Source of the DNA: Voacanga thouarsii
Lineage: Eukaryota; Streptophyta; Magnoliopsida; Gentianales; Apocynaceae
Length of the DNA: 64,000 nucleotides
Assembly (NCBI GenBank): GCA_026120185.1
Contig: JANUWF010001213.1
Span: 1,178,001 to 1,242,000, forward strand
Direction: 5' to 3'
The translations under genes and the position numbers were made by a program. Every line of letters starts with the position of its first letter. The stretch's first letter is position 1. Below the pieces are notes generated by a model. That model was not told where the DNA came from. It did no database searches and worked only from the letters and a program-made list of their open reading frames with translations. Positions 24,640-36,748 of the stretch are shown here, one piece after another.

Positions 24640-25143
24640 ATGATGTATGGAGTTTAACATGCCTCAAGAAGTTGGATTTATCATTCATTCTAAGAAACCC
24701 TTTGAGGATGTTGACGAATTCTACCCTTTACCCCAATTTCAGGGAGGTAACTTGGTATTTGTAGAAGCATTGAAAAGTAAGAATTTCCCAATCTCATCTT
24801 TAAGAACTTAAATACTAAGTTTAAAGGGGAATTTTACTTGTAAAAAACTTCTTTTGAGGGGTTAATTGGTGATTTCAAAGTTGATGCATCCGTTAGATAC
24901 CTTGTGCACTCATATGTTGAAAAGGATATTTATGTGTCTAAAGGAATGTTAGAGAATGAGGTTTATGTATTTTGCTTTGTTGAGACAAATCGTTTTCATG
25001 AACCTTCCATTTTTCAAAATCCTCCATTCTTTCTACATTCATTATGCCTACTTGGAGCCTTAATCTCTTTTCTAAAAGGATTGATGAGGAAGCATGATGA
25101 GTGTCAAGAGTTTTTGTTGTATTTTTATTTTTATTTATTTTAG
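24640..25143 (+). pseudogene. Unrecognised decayed ORF inside the pol-less element
   Basis: Patches of protein-like sequence occur in more than one frame: KKPFEDVDEFYPLPQFQGG at about 24690-24750, then VHSYVEKDIYVSKGMLENEV in the open stretch 24904-25143. I do not recognise gag, protease or polymerase motifs. It may be a degraded element-specific protein or a captured host fragment. Stops and frame changes show it is not functional. Confidence 0.4.
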
Positions 25144-25384
25144 TCTTTTTCTTTAATTTGTTTTCTTTTATTTAGGTATGTTTTTATTTTATTATTATTT
25201 ATCTTGTGCTTGTATTTGTGTTTTGTTTTACAGGAATAAAATACTTCTTGGACAAGCCCTTCTCTCTATTCCATGGTTTAATATTTATTGGAGCTTTATT
25301 GCACTTGGGAAGTATTGTTTAAACTTTCTACCCCTCTATTAGTTTTGGTCCCTTTGGGGATGCTTTAATGTGTTAATTCTTTGC

Positions 25385-25645
25385 CAATGAGGGCATTGTC
25401 TAATTTAAGTATAGGGGAGTGGTTTGGTGATATACTTTGTCCAAGTTTTTATTAATGATCTTGGTGTTTTCTTAGTATTGAAATATTTTGAAATTGAGAA
25501 ATAATTTTATTTTGAGCACAAAGTATGGGAGTATTTTCTTTCTTCTCTTTTCCCCTTTTATTTTTGGTCCCATGCCAATTATTCCTTATTCTATTTATTT
25601 GGCCATTGAGGACAATGTCTAGTTTAAGTGTGAGGGAGTGGTTAT
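25385..25645 (+). repeat. Internal polypurine-like motifs of the pol-less element
   Basis: Two related phrases, at 25388-25424 ('gggcattgtctaatttaagt', then ataggggagtgg) and 25601-25642 ('gacaatgtctagtttaagtg', then tgagggagtgg), resemble the true tract before the 3' LTR at 27121-27150. They suggest that the interior was built from repeated 3' ends. Confidence 0.5.
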
Positions 25646-26269
25646 ATTGGGAATTCTTCTCTACTTCATTCTTTTATACTTCATTCTTCTTGTGAGCAAA
25701 TTTTCAAAATTCATTCTTCTTCTGAGCAAATTTTCAAAATTTTCAAAATTTTTTCATATTTTCATTTGACTTTCAAGATGTATTTTTAATGCATGTCTTT
25801 GTGATGGATCATAAAGCATATGTTCTATATCAATTATGGCTTATACATGACTTTTTGCATGCAGTTGGACTAAGTAGTTCTTGATCTAATGCTTTACATT
25901 ATTCTTAAACCTGTTTTTATACTAAAATTCATTGAGCATTCTAGAACTTACTTGAATATCTCTCGAGGCGAAATAAGAAAGACATTCATGATTTAACTTA
26001 GGGATGACGGTAATAGGCCTTCTTTGGATAGTTTGAGCTTTTCAAGCCTACCTATTTTATATTATCATTAGTGCCTATTTTGAGTCGCAATTGTTAATTT
26101 CTTTCTTAAAACCTATTATCATACTTTATCCATTACTTCTTTTTGAGAGTTTGATTTATCTTCCAAATTTTTAATTGCTCTTCATGGATAAAAGTACTTG
26201 TAGGAGAATGTTGAGGAAATTACTGGTGGAAAGATAATGACTTGTTGTTTTTAGTCATGCATTAATAGT

Positions 26270-26485
26270 GTATGTGTTGGGAAAGGAAAGAAGGAAGAAA
26301 AGGCAAAGAAAGAAAAAAAAAAGAAAAAGTGAAAACAAAAAGAAAACAAAAAGCTGCTAGAAAAGATGAGAAGAGAGAAACTGAGAAAGAAAAGAACAGC
26401 AGCAGTAAAAACAAAAGAAGAGAGAAAAGAAAGAAAAGAAGAAAAATTGAAAGAGAAAGAAAAAAAAGATCACAAGAGGAATGGT
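26270..26485 (+). repeat. Polypurine (GAAA-rich) tract, about 210 bp
   Basis: Nearly pure A/G sequence. The Lys/Glu/Arg-rich frame across it (26272-26487) is a by-product of the composition. It lies in the interior of the pol-less element. Confidence 0.9.
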
Positions 26486-27137
26486 GATTGAGTTATAAAA
26501 GTTGAGTTCACGTCAAGTTCTTGACACCATTTCTAAAAATTTGAGCGATCTTGTGATGAAAAATTAGTGATGAGTTGGGAAGGATTGAAAAAACAATGCA
26601 AGATTGGCTGGAGTTGAATTGTAATTGCTATATAAGGTTATAGGTTTTGATTGTTTTTAGGATAGGAGAGCAAGAGAAATTTGGAAGGCATTGATACATT
26701 TTGTTTATCCTTTTCTTGTGAACTCTCAGCTTCTTTTATAATTGATTCTCCTATGTTCTTTGTTTGATAAGCTACATTATAAGCCCTTTAGCCTTACATT
26801 ACAAGCTTGAAAGTCCTACTTGACCTAAGTAGAATTATGATATGTCTCAGATTAGTGGAGAGAGTGTATGAAAGGTAAGCTTATGGAATGCATAGTCTTT
26901 TTGAACTAAATTCTTTCCAATGGTTTGAAAATGATGTTCAAGTGTTGAGATGGTTCTACTAGTCAATCTTCACTTACACAAGCTTGCATTTATTATGAAA
27001 GATGTAGTAGCATATGTTTTGTTGTCTTCAATAAAGAAAGCATTGAAATACTGTTTTGAAATTGATTAAGTGATTTGTGAAACCTTGTATTTTTCCTACT
27101 TGTCCTTGATACTTTGCATGAGGACAAGCAAAGAGCC

Positions 27138-27152
27138 AAGTGTGGGGGAATA
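27138..27152 (+). other. Polypurine tract before the 3' LTR
   Basis: AAGTGTGGGGGAATA directly precedes TGATAGGGCC, the expected place for plus-strand priming. Confidence 0.65.
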
Positions 27153-28716
27153 TGATAGGGCCTAAATTAGTCATATTTTTCCTAGCTATTTGAGGCTAAT
27201 TTGTGATACATTCTGCTCAATAACTAGTCATATTCCTTCATATTTGAGATTTTACCATTGGAAAGGTATTTTGTACATTATTTCAGATTTTAGGGGTAAA
27301 ACAAAGCAAAAACGTCACAAAACAAAACATAGGTAGCGCCGGCCAGGGCAGAGGAACCGGCAATGGCCACACACTGTTGGCACGCACTTCGAGATGATAA
27401 AAAATTGTTGAAACAAGAACAAAACAGGACCAAACCGGTGCCAGCTCTAGTAGCCAAGGTGGCGCCGGTTGTACTCTGGACAACATTGTGCTGAAATCAA
27501 GAAAATATCGACGAACGACTGAAGAAACAGAACACAATCAGCGCTGACTTCAGCAGCCAAGGCAGTGCCAGCTGTACCCTGAGGATAAAACAAAATCTTG
27601 ATTTTTCCATGCGGTTTTTGGTAATATGCAGAATTTTAATATCTTCATACTTCTACTCGGCCAAGAACCTTGCACCAACGAGTTTAGGCACTTCCTAAGC
27701 CTATAAATAGATGGAAAACATAAGAGAAATAGAGAGAATTCATAGATCATAGCAGAAAATCACTCAAATCAAAGGAGAAATTCTCCAAATCAAGGAGGGT
27801 TGTACAAGAAGGTTTTCAAAGGAATAAGAAGGAGGCTTGTCTATGAGTGCTTTTTTTTTTACTTTGTTTTCTTTTTCTAGAACAATGATGTTTTAAATAT
27901 TCTATTGTAATTTGACATTGTTTTAGATTCATGGTTTTTAGAGTACTTGATCTTTTGATTAATTGATTGTTCTTCTTAGTATTTAATTACTTAAGCTTAT
28001 TACGAGATTAATTGGTTGGTTCTTTCCATTAACTTGCTGAGACCAAAGGGGTTGATGGTGGTTGCACCTTATTAATTTCATATTTGTTTTCTATTAACTT
28101 GCCAAGACCAAGGGGATTAATTGGTGAGGACTAGATAATTAAAGATTAATTGATGTTTGCCGAGACCAAGGATTCATTGGTTAATTTCATGTTTTAAATT
28201 TGCCGAGACCAAGGAAATTTAGTCAAGGATTGTGTTTAATGCATCTTTTAGGTGAATTAGTTGAGATAAGACCAAGTGATTCTGATTTATCTCTAAAAGG
28301 TAGTGGTTACATGGATTGAAAAAGAAGTGAATCTATCTTTATCCTTTATGATGCTCAGAGAATAGTTAATTAAGATAATGATTAAGTTCTTTAAGATCAT
28401 GTTTGTCAAGATAATGGTTTGAGTTACATAATTCTCCATCCTTGACATGTATATATATTCTTTTATTTTCTTTTATTTTTTTATTTTATTTTCCTTTTTA
28501 TTTGTTTTTCACTTAATTGAATCGGTTAAACAATGAAAGAAAAGTGATTAATGCATACTTGTTCCTGGAGGATCGACACTTGTTTGAACCTTATGCTATG
28601 CTTAATGATGAGTATGCTTGGTCATACGTGTAATTTGGGGTTAACATTTTAATTTAAACTTGATTGAGAATGTACTTATTTTTATATGATTTTTATACCC
28701 AAATATATACACATAA
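27153..28716 (+). mobile_element. 3' LTR of the pol-less element
   Basis: It begins TGATAGGGCC and ends ACACATAA, followed by the host duplication CTATG. TATA box TATAAATA is at 27702-27709. It differs from the 5' LTR by scattered substitutions and small indels. Two GC-rich motifs of the 5' LTR have drifted (for example 'cagcgctgac' near 27540), mostly by C-to-T or G-to-A type changes expected at methylated CpG. Confidence 0.85.
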
Positions 28717-28805
28717 CTATGTGAAAAGGAAAAGATGAAAGTTAGTTCTAAAGTGCATTGATATCTAAATACAATCGTTAAACAAGTTAGTTGGGTATTT
28801 CAATA
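28717..28805 (+). repeat. Downstream module of psi7, truncated remainder
   Basis: Continues the second-gene-like exon ('aaagatgaaagttagttcta') to its degraded donor GTTAGT, then jumps into the middle of psi8 exon 1 at about 28801. The promoter flank and first two thirds of exon 1 are deleted. Confidence 0.75.
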
Positions 28806-30027
28806 TTGATGGGCCTGATACTTTCTGTGGGAGGGAGATTCATTCTTCGAGTGAGAAAAACAGAAAGGAATATTCAAAGAAAGATAGCTTAGTAGTAGGT
28901 TGTGGAAATTGCTTATGATTTGGAAAACAATGATGCAAAGGCCTCGATTATTATTCACAAACCTGTAAGTTTTCGAACTAAGTATTAATCCTTATTTCAA
29001 TTTTTTTTATCTCATTTTTCTAATGTTTGAGATATTGCCCAATATGTTATTGTTCCATTCATTTGACATAATTTTAGGGAAAAAATTATTCCCACATCTA
29101 TCTTTTTACTAAAACATCATTTCGGTTATTGCAACCTATACTTTTCCTTAAATGCAATTACTAGAACAAGAAATATATGATTTTCTTTTTCATTTTTTTC
29201 TGTACGTTAATGCCTTTATAGCAATTGTTGGTGTTTCAATATTTAAAGCCACTATAGAATGTCTTTATTACTATTTTATCAATTAGTTTTTGATTTGCCT
29301 TATTTCTTTTGCATTGTATCGCTGGTGCATGTTCTCACAAAAGAAATAGTGAGACTCGGAATGATACTTTTGCAATTTTTTCCTTTCATTATTGTAGATA
29401 CACTTGTTCTCATGTTCGTGAATTTGGCGTTTGAAAATGTTTCAAACTTTGGTCTTCAAAGGCCAAATGTAAGACCTTTCCATCTAACGAAAACTACAGG
29501 TCGGTCTCTAGTTATTGATGTTGGAATAATTCAAAAAATGCAATCCAGAGAAATTAAGGTACTTACATAGGTAATTTTAAAAATTAACAGTAATTTTGTG
29601 CTGCGCACAAGTTACATTTTTTTTTTTTTTTTTGGCTTAATAGGTTCTTTTGTCAATAATGAAGATTAACAATGGTCTTGTTGAATTTTCAAATGACAAA
29701 ATAGAAAAATTCGATGCTATTATTCTTGCAACTGGGTATAGAAGTATAGTGAGCAATTAGCTAACGGTGTATTAAAATTTCATTTTAGTAACAGAAAGTT
29801 AACTTGATGAAATAGTAAGTTGATTTCTTGTTGACTTAGCTTTGTTTCTATTTGCACAAGATGATAGTTGCTATTTCAATAAAGATGGAATGCCAAGCAA
29901 AATGAAACCTGCTAGCTGGAAAGGCAAAAATGGACTCTATTGTGCTGGATTTTCAAGCTCTAGGCTTTTCGGAATGTCAAACGATGCAAAAAATATTGCC
30001 AAAGATATAGCTTCTTATTTCTTATAG
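28806..30027 (+). pseudogene. psi8: YUCCA-like pseudogene, 5' truncated
   Basis: The last third of exon 1 (28806-28964) keeps the GRxIHSS part of the monooxygenase fingerprint. A 14-bp deletion between two GGAAATT repeats (about 28905) removes half of the NADPH motif after VGCGN. Exon 2 (29325-29558) is open end to end: VHVLTKEIVRLGMILLQF, to IKSREIK-like ending QSREIK. Its acceptor is TG instead of AG. Exon 3 (29644-29766) has ATGYRS and a Trp-to-stop change in SNW. Exon 4 (29870-30027) is open until an early TAG six codons short of the usual end. Confidence 0.85.
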
Positions 30028-30709
30028 GAAGAATGACAATCAATTTAATAATTGGCAGCTATATTTGCTATATCAAGTAATCAAGAAGTGTCTATGTTTT
30101 AGTTTGTGTTAGGGGGAGAGAGGAAGAGAGTCTGGTAGGAAGAGGGGGGGAGGGAGGGGAGATATGGATCATTTAGTATTTAAATTTGTAAGCAATGGTT
30201 TGGCAGTTCGTGCTCATACTATTTATATTTTATTTATGTTACTCATACAATAGCATTTTGGAATTTACAATTTTATAAAAATAATTATGGATGGCATATC
30301 AAAATTAAAATTCTTTAGCAAAAAATAGAGAAATTGAGACTGGCGACTCAATTTATTACTGTTCCTAGTACTTGGATTAGAAGTAAAAGACATTCTCAAT
30401 ATTATACCACTTCGAATCGGACTCAATCCTCCAAGAATAAAATTTGGCCACGTTACTTTTTTTTTTTTCAATGTAAAAGTTCGAATAGGAAATTTAGATA
30501 AGTTACTTATCAAGTGATTCATCAAAAACTTTAGACATTCCAAACAAGATACATATGGATAAAGGATGCCACATATAGAAAATATGTTGTTCTCATACAC
30601 ACATCAAATGACATTTTATGGAAAACAAAATATCTACCATATAGGGCTAGAGCAACACATCATAGGGCTTCAAATATGAACAAACCATTTAATGTTTCTA
30701 TTTGAATGA
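30028..30709 (+). repeat. Shortened inter-copy module between psi8 and psi9
   Basis: G/A tract at 30110-30165. At about 30250 the module jumps from 'gttactcatacaat' to 'agcattttggaatttac', deleting most of the second-gene-like exons; the same junction is seen in the psi13 module at about 54825. YUCCA flank follows. Confidence 0.7.
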
Positions 30710-30776
30710 GATGACAATTGCTTTGTCAACAAAGATGGAATGCAAAGAAATAATAATAATAATAATAATAATAATA

Positions 30777-30812
<36 letters not shown>

Positions 30813-30955
30813 ATAATTGTTGTTGTTGTTGTTATAAAAGAAACATGCTCACTAGAGTGATGAAAACTGACTCTTTGCTGTATTTTCCAACTTTAGGCTT
30901 TTCGGATTATCAAATGATGTAAAAAATTGTACCAACAATATAGCTACTCATTTCC
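30710..30955 (+). pseudogene. psi9: YUCCA-like exon-4-only relic with microsatellite
   Basis: Short-type copy. After DDNCFVNKDGMQ the exon is split by an AAT/ATT/GTT microsatellite (30749-30833). It then continues to 'tatagctactcatttcc', where the normal end and stop are deleted. The tryptophan codon is TAG. Confidence 0.75.
30749..30833. repeat. (AAT)n(ATT)n(GTT)n compound microsatellite, self-complementary
   Basis: About 30 bp of AAT units are followed by about 34 bp of ATT units, which are reverse complements of each other and could fold into a hairpin. Five GTT-type units follow. It sits at the same exon position as the A run of the other short copies. Confidence 0.95.
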
Positions 30956-31172
30956 AAAATTTTCTATGCTTTTGTATGTGTTTGGGGAAGAGAAAGAGCG
31001 AGAGAGAGATAAGGAGATTGATCATTTTGTCTTTTAATTTGATAGCCAAGTTCTCGCAATTTATTTAACTATGCTTATATAATTTATATTTCATTTATGT
31101 TATTCATATAATCAGATTCCTAACTTCATTGTAGTTTTCTTTTTTGTATTTAAATATGGCAGGGAAATGTTG
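30956..31172 (+). repeat. Downstream module of psi9, truncated
   Basis: GA tract near 30985-31020, then the T-rich part of the module. At about 31172 it runs directly into intron 1 of psi10. Confidence 0.65.
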
Positions 31173-31910
31173 AAAAAACATCTAATTTTTATTTTCATAT
31201 TTTTCTATACATTAATGCCTTTATGGCAATTGTTGTTGTTTCTACATTTTAAGTTTCTATAGAATATCTTTATTATCATTTTCTCTATTAGTTTTTGAAT
31301 TACCTTATTTATTTGGCACTATATCTCAGGTGCCTATTCTCACAAAAGAAATAGTGAGACTCGGAATGATACTTCTACAAGTTTTGCCTTGCATTATCGT
31401 GGATACACTTGTTCTCATGTTTGTGAATTTGTCGTTTGAAACTATTTCCAACTTTGGTCTTCAAAGGCTAACTGAAGGACCTTTCCATCTAAAGAAAACA
31501 ATGGGGTAGTCTCCAGTTATTGATGTTTAATCAATTCCTAAGATCAAATCTGAAGAAATTAAGGTACTTACATAGGCAATTTGAAATATTAACAGTAATT
31601 ATGTGCTACGCACAATTTACATTTTTTTTTTTTTTTTGGGCTTCACAGGTTCTCTTATCAATAATGAAGATTGACAAATTTTGTGTTGAATTTTAAAATG
31701 GTAAAATAGAAAAATTTGATGCTATTATACTTGTAGTTGGCTACAAAAGTACAGTAAGCAATTGTCTAAAGATGTGTTAAAATTTCATTTTCAATAACTG
31801 AAAGTTAACTTGATGAAATGTTATGTTGATTTCTTATTGACTTGGCTATGCTTTTATTTGCATAGGATGATAGTTTCCATTTCAACAAAGAGGGAATGCT
31901 AAGCAAAATG
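31173..31910 (+). pseudogene. psi10: YUCCA-like pseudogene lacking exon 1 and most of exon 4
   Basis: Begins inside intron 1. Exon 2 (31330-31563, normal CAG acceptor) reads VPILTKEIVRLGMILLQ and has the TAG shared with psi6 and psi15 after KKTMG. Exon 3 (31649-31771) has TAA after VEF and an AT donor instead of GT. Exon 4 (31866-about 31910) stops after SKM, where a deletion removes the rest and fuses it to 'atgatgaatttaata' of the downstream module. Confidence 0.83.
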
Positions 31911-33038
31911 ATGATGAATTTAATATTTGGCAACTATATTTTCTATCTCAAGCTTTCAGGAAGTGTCTATGTTTTTGTGTGTTAGGGGAAGAAAGGGAGA
32001 GAGTGTGCGGGGGAGGTGGAGAGAGAGATATGGATCATTTAGCATTTAAATTTATAAGAAATGTTCTAGCAGTTAATTTAATAATGCTCATTGTATTTAT
32101 ATTTCATTTATGTTACTCATATAACTTGATTCCCACCTTATTTGTTGTTGTTTTTTTTCAAACTTAGATAGAAAAATGGTGAAAACGGAGGTAAATCTCA
32201 TTTCGTAGATTTCGTGTGTGCCATGAAAATAAAAAAGAAGCATATACTAGAGTGGGAGTGAAGGAAAAGATTTAAATCGGTTCTGATGTACATTGTCATC
32301 TAAATAGAATCATTAAACAAGTAAGTTGGCCTTGTGTTTTATGTTTTATATCCACAACATTAGAGCTTTTACCTTTGAAATCATTAATTACCATCTCAAT
32401 GCATCAGATTGAATCTAATTTTTTGCACGGCCTAGTTCATGTTCTTGATAATTGAACAATTTGAAAGGAAATCAATGATACTGTGGAAACAAGAGTTCAT
32501 GTTTAGGGAGTGGGAGTCCGTATTGGATCCTAATTGTGAGAGTATCTATTTGCTTGATTCTTTGATTTTCATAGCGTTTTGGAATTCACAATTTTAAAAA
32601 ACTTTAATTATCGATGCCTTAATAAAAATAAAATTCTTAGGCTAAAAATAGAAAAATTGAGAATGGCGACTGAATATATTACTGTTCCTAGTACTTGGAT
32701 TAGTGGTAAACAACATTCTCAATGTTATACCACTACAAATGGGACTTCAATCCTTAGAGAATAAAATTTAGCCACGTTATTTATTTATTTATTTTTCCAT
32801 GTAAAAGTTTGAATAGGAACTTTAGATAAGTTATTTATCAAGTGATTCATAAAAAACTTTAGACATTCAAGACAAGATACATATGGTTAGAGGATGCCAG
32901 ATGTAGTAAATATGTTGTTCACATACCACACACCATAAGGCAATTTATGGAAAACAAAATATCTACCCTATAGAGTTGCAGCAACAAGTTACAGAGATTT
33001 AAATGTGAACAAACCATTTAATGTTCCTATTTGAACGG
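31911..33038 (+). repeat. Inter-copy module between psi10 and psi11
   Basis: G/A tract 31985-32030. Second-gene-like exons at about 32215-32525. It also has the best copy of the third coding-like segment (32621-32700), NKILRLKIEKLRMATEYITV, which ends PSTWI. YUCCA flank follows. Confidence 0.65.
32621..32700 (+). pseudogene. Third exon-like segment of the putative second gene
   Basis: In frame: NKNKILRLKIEKLRMATEYI and then TVPSTWI. The L-x-x-x-I-x-x-L spacing with KIEKLR and AT is reminiscent of the C-terminal end of the leucine zipper in plant group-I bZIP proteins (known pattern: a Leu-rich helix ending LK/R-x-A-T-G). The match is by eye and short; treat it as a lead only. Confidence 0.3.
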
Positions 33039-35346
33039 GATGATTGTAGCTACTTTAACAAAGATGGGGGGGAAAAAAAGAAAAAAGAGAAGCGTGCTCA
33101 CTAGAGTGATGAAACTGAACTCTGCTTTGCTGTATTTTCAAACTTTGGTCTTTTTGGAATATCAAAAGATGCAAAAAATATTGCCAACAATATAGCTACT
33201 TGATGTGTCCGGACTTGGGTGTAAAAATCATACAAAAACTAAGCACATTCCCAATCAAGTTTAAATTAAAACGTTCAACCCAAATCACACATATGAACAA
33301 GCATACTCATCATTAACCAAGCATAGGGTTCAAACGAGTATCGATCCTCAAGGAACAAGTAGACATTAATCCATTTTTTTTTATTGTTTAATCGACTCGA
33401 TAAAGTGAAAAATAAATTAAAAAATTAAAATAAAATAAAAATATATACATGTCAAGGATATATAATTATGTAACTTAAACCATTGTTCAGACAAACATGA
33501 TCTTAAAGTACCCAATCTTTATCATGACTAATTATTCTCTCGGTATCATGGAGGATAAAATAGATTCACTTCTTTGTCCAATCCATGAATCCTTATCTTC
33601 TAGGTAACTTAGTCTTACATATCCTGTCTTAACCAGTCTTACCCAAATGATGCATTAACCATAGTCCTTGATTTAATTCTCATTCCTGGTAAATTATGCA
33701 TGAAATTAACTAATGAATCCATATCCTGGCAGATATCAATCAACCTTAAGTTACTTTGTCCCTACTCTTAACCCCTTTGTCCAAGCAAGTTAAAAGCTAA
33801 CAAATATGAAACTAATAAATTGAAACCACCATCAACCCTTTTGTCCAAGCAAGTTAATGGAAAGACCTAACTAATCAATCTCGTAATAAGCACAAGTAAT
33901 CAATACCAAGAATAATAATCAATTAATCAAAAGATCAAAGAACTCTAAAAATCATGAATATCTAAAACAATATCAAATTACAATAAAACAATTAATACAT
34001 CATTGTTCAAGAAAAAGAAAACAAAGTAAAGAAGTAGATACTCATAGACAAGCCTTCTTCTTCTTCTTTTGAAAACCTTCTTGCACAATCCTCCTTGAAC
34101 TATTTCTCCCTGGAAAATATTGGTGATGCATTTTAAAATAAATCTAAGTCCCTACATTGTGCACTTCCCTTTTCTTAGGGTAAATTGGCCTTTATTTATA
34201 GGCTTACAAAGTTCCTAAAAGAGTCCTAATTAAAGAAGAAGTAATTACTAAAAAATAATCCAAAACCACAAAGGAGTAATTAAAAATCTAAAATGAAAAC
34301 CTAAATAAAACCTAAAGAATTCCACCGCCTTGACTTTGACCATGAGATTGAGAAATTGAAATCAATCTAATTTGGACTTTTGTCTTCTTGTGCTGGAGTT
34401 TGCAATTGATGTTGAATTGAGATTGCTGAAATTGGCTTCCCCTTTAAGCCATGCAAAATTCTTCTCTTTGTGATGTCAGCTCGATTTGAGCTGTTTACCA
34501 AGCCACCGAAACTGCTCTTCTTCTGCTTTTGTTTTCCTTTTTTGCAATCGGCTCAGTTGAGCCGCAATCCAACCTGAGCTGCTGCCAAATTTCCGTTGTT
34601 TCCTTTGTTGTTGCATCGGCTCAATTGAGCCGTTTTTCTTGCATTGGCTCAATTGAGCCGAAAATCACCACCGAAATTGTTTGCTAAATTCAATTTCCTT
34701 TCGTCCTTTTCTCAGCCACCTTTGTTGACCTTTCTTTCTCCCTTAGCCCTACCGATTTTCACGCTTTGTTGCTTTGCTTATGTTGCTGTCAGCTTTGTCT
34801 TCTTCTTGCAGTCAGCTATGAGCCATGGCTTTTTTGCCACCGAATTCCTTTGTTTTTCTTCCTTTTTCTTGCACCGGCTTATTTGCACAGCCTGATATTG
34901 TTGACTTTCTTTGTTTGTCTAGATCCCATCAAAATTCTTGCTTTATTTTGCTCTTGCTTTTGTTTTGTTTTCTTTGTTGTTGCATTGGCTCGGTTGAGCC
35001 ATGAACGAGCCAATTCTCCCTTTTCCTTTCTAATTCCCAGTTGCAATTTATTCCCCTGTTCCTTCAATTTCTCCATGCTTTTCTTTCTTCTCTCCAGTGA
35101 CTAACCGGCGCCAGCTGTCCTTCTCAAGCTAGTGCCGCCTCTATTCTGAAAAATCACATAATTAGCTCTAATTTTTCTTTATTTTCACATAAAATTACAG
35201 AAAAGTATTTTTATAAAGGAAATATCAAATAGGAAGGAATATGACTAGTTATTTCACAAATATATATCACAAAATTACCTTAAATAACTATGAAAAATAT
35301 GACTAATTTAGTCCCTATCACTACTCATTTCCTATACCAAGAATGA
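33039..35346 (+). pseudogene. psi11: YUCCA-like exon-4-only relic split by a solo LTR
   Basis: First part 33039-33200: degraded DDxSYFNKDG, then a G/A run (33066-33088) at the microsatellite position, TAG at the tryptophan, and on to 'acaatatagctact'. A solo LTR follows (33201-35320). The second part, 35321-35346, repeats CTACT and finishes the exon to TGA (35344-35346). Removing the LTR and one CTACT restores the expected exon order, which proves the insertion. Confidence 0.85.
33201..35320 (-). mobile_element. Solo LTR of the TGATAGGG family in psi11
   Basis: Read on the minus strand it starts TGATAGGGAC and ends ACACATCA, 2120 bp. The host duplication CTACT is exact (33196-33200 and 35321-35325). 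It shares the R/U5 part with the LTRs at 22235 and 27153, including 'gtcgatcctccaggaacaag'-like sequence. TATA (minus) is at 34193-34200. The U3 part is longer and carries the palindrome CGGCTCAATTGAGCCG at 34617-34632 and relatives. No internal sequence remains. Confidence 0.9.
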
Positions 35347-36600
35347 CGATCAATTTCATACCTCCAAGCTATACTTGCTTTCTCATGTTTTCAAGAAGAT
35401 TCTATGTTTTTATGTGTGTTTGGGGAAGAAAGAGAGTGAGAATGATTGGGAGGTGGATCATTTAGTGTTTTAATTTGGAAGCCAAGTTCTAGCAATTTTT
35501 TTAACTGTGCACGTATCATTTTTATTCCATTTATGTTACTTATACAAACAGATTCCTAACATCATTGTAGCTTTGTTTTATGTATTCAAACATGGAAGGA
35601 AAACGGTGAAAAATATGGCATATCTAGTTTCATAGATTCTATATGAGCTAAGAAAGTAAAAAAGAAGCAACTAAGTAAAAAAGAAAAGATGAAAGTTAGT
35701 TCTAAAGTACATTGCTTTCTAAATACAGTCATTCATCAAGTTAGTTGGGTATCGTGTATAATGTTTTATATTCCCAATATTAAAACTTTTACCTTTGAAT
35801 TCATTAATTTTCCTTCTCGTTGCATCATATTAAACTTAATGTTCTACAAGGCTAGGTTCAAGATCTTGACCACTGGACATTCGGAAAGGAAATCGATGAT
35901 ACAGTGATAATAAGAGTTCGAAGCATAATGGGGGGTAGGAGGCTATAGAGGATCCAAATTGCAAGAATATCCATTAGCTTTATTGTTGGATTTTTTCAAA
36001 GCATGTTGGACTTTACAAATAAAAAAATTAATTATGTTTGGCTCAACAAAATAAAAGAAAACCTTAGGTTGAAATAGAAAAATTGAGACTGGTGACTCAA
36101 TATATTACTATTCCTAGTACTTAGATTAGAGGTTAACGACATTCTCAATGTTATACCACTTTGAATTGGACTCTAATATTCAAAGTGAGTCCAATTCAAA
36201 GTACAAAATTTAGCCACATTATTTTGTGTTTTGCAATGGAAAAGTTCAAAGAGTAAATTTAGATAAGTCACTTATTAAGTGATTCATAAAAAACTTGGGC
36301 ATTCCAACAATGGTAAATATGGCTGAAGGATGCCACTTCTCATAAACATGTAATTCACCGGCCAGACATCAAAAGGCATTCTATGGAAATTAGTGTATCT
36401 GCCATGTAGAGCTGGCTCGACACATCATAAAGTATGTAATTTGAACTAAGGTTTTTACTATTCAGAGATGATTTTCCATTACATTTGGACACATTTCTGA
36501 ATGTTTTTTCCATTATAATTTACCAACATGCTATGATTGATTTCCTTGTTGATAATATACAAAGAGAACAATCCATCTTCCCTTCTCTGAAAAATAAGAA
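35347..36600 (+). repeat. Inter-copy module between psi11 and psi12
   Basis: GA tract near 35430-35450. The second-gene-like exon pair is at about 35655-35930: DLDHWTFGKEIDD is intact here, with a stop after LQG. YUCCA flank follows, with a small inverted duplication at about 36165-36205 ('gaattggactctaatattca' versus 'gagtccaattcaaagt'). Confidence 0.65.
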
Positions 36601-36748
36601 ATGGAGCAAGAAACTATCATACTGCTTGTAAGAGCTGGCACTGCTGGTCTAGTTGCTTCGGCTTACTTAAAAGCCCAAGAAATACCTAACCTTGTCTTAG
36701 AAAAGGAGGATTGTTACAGTTCATTATGGAAAATGCATTCATACAATC

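Larger units (their letters stand above)
22235..28716 (+). mobile_element. Pol-less LTR retrotransposon (LARD-like), tRNA-Asp primer site
   Basis: Two similar LTRs (22235-23759 and 27153-28716) flank a 3.4 kb interior. The host duplication CTATG is exact on both sides (22230-22234 and 28717-28721). The primer-binding site follows the first LTR and a G-rich polypurine tract precedes the second. I find no reverse transcriptase, RNase H, integrase or clear gag in the interior, so mobility must have depended on another element. The tRNA-Asp-type primer site and the 'gaggacaatgtctagtttaa' type phrases are features known from Athila/Tat-class gypsy elements; that affiliation is inferred. Confidence 0.85.

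Noticed and set aside
26272..26487. Lys/Arg/Glu-rich ORF, nuclear-protein-like
   Set aside because: It lies in an almost pure A/G tract inside a pol-less retroelement; composition explains it.
34644..35104. Hydrophobic ORFs of 83 and 112 residues in the solo LTR
   Set aside because: They lie in the C/T-rich U3 strand of the LTR with no homologue in the sister LTR at 36749.
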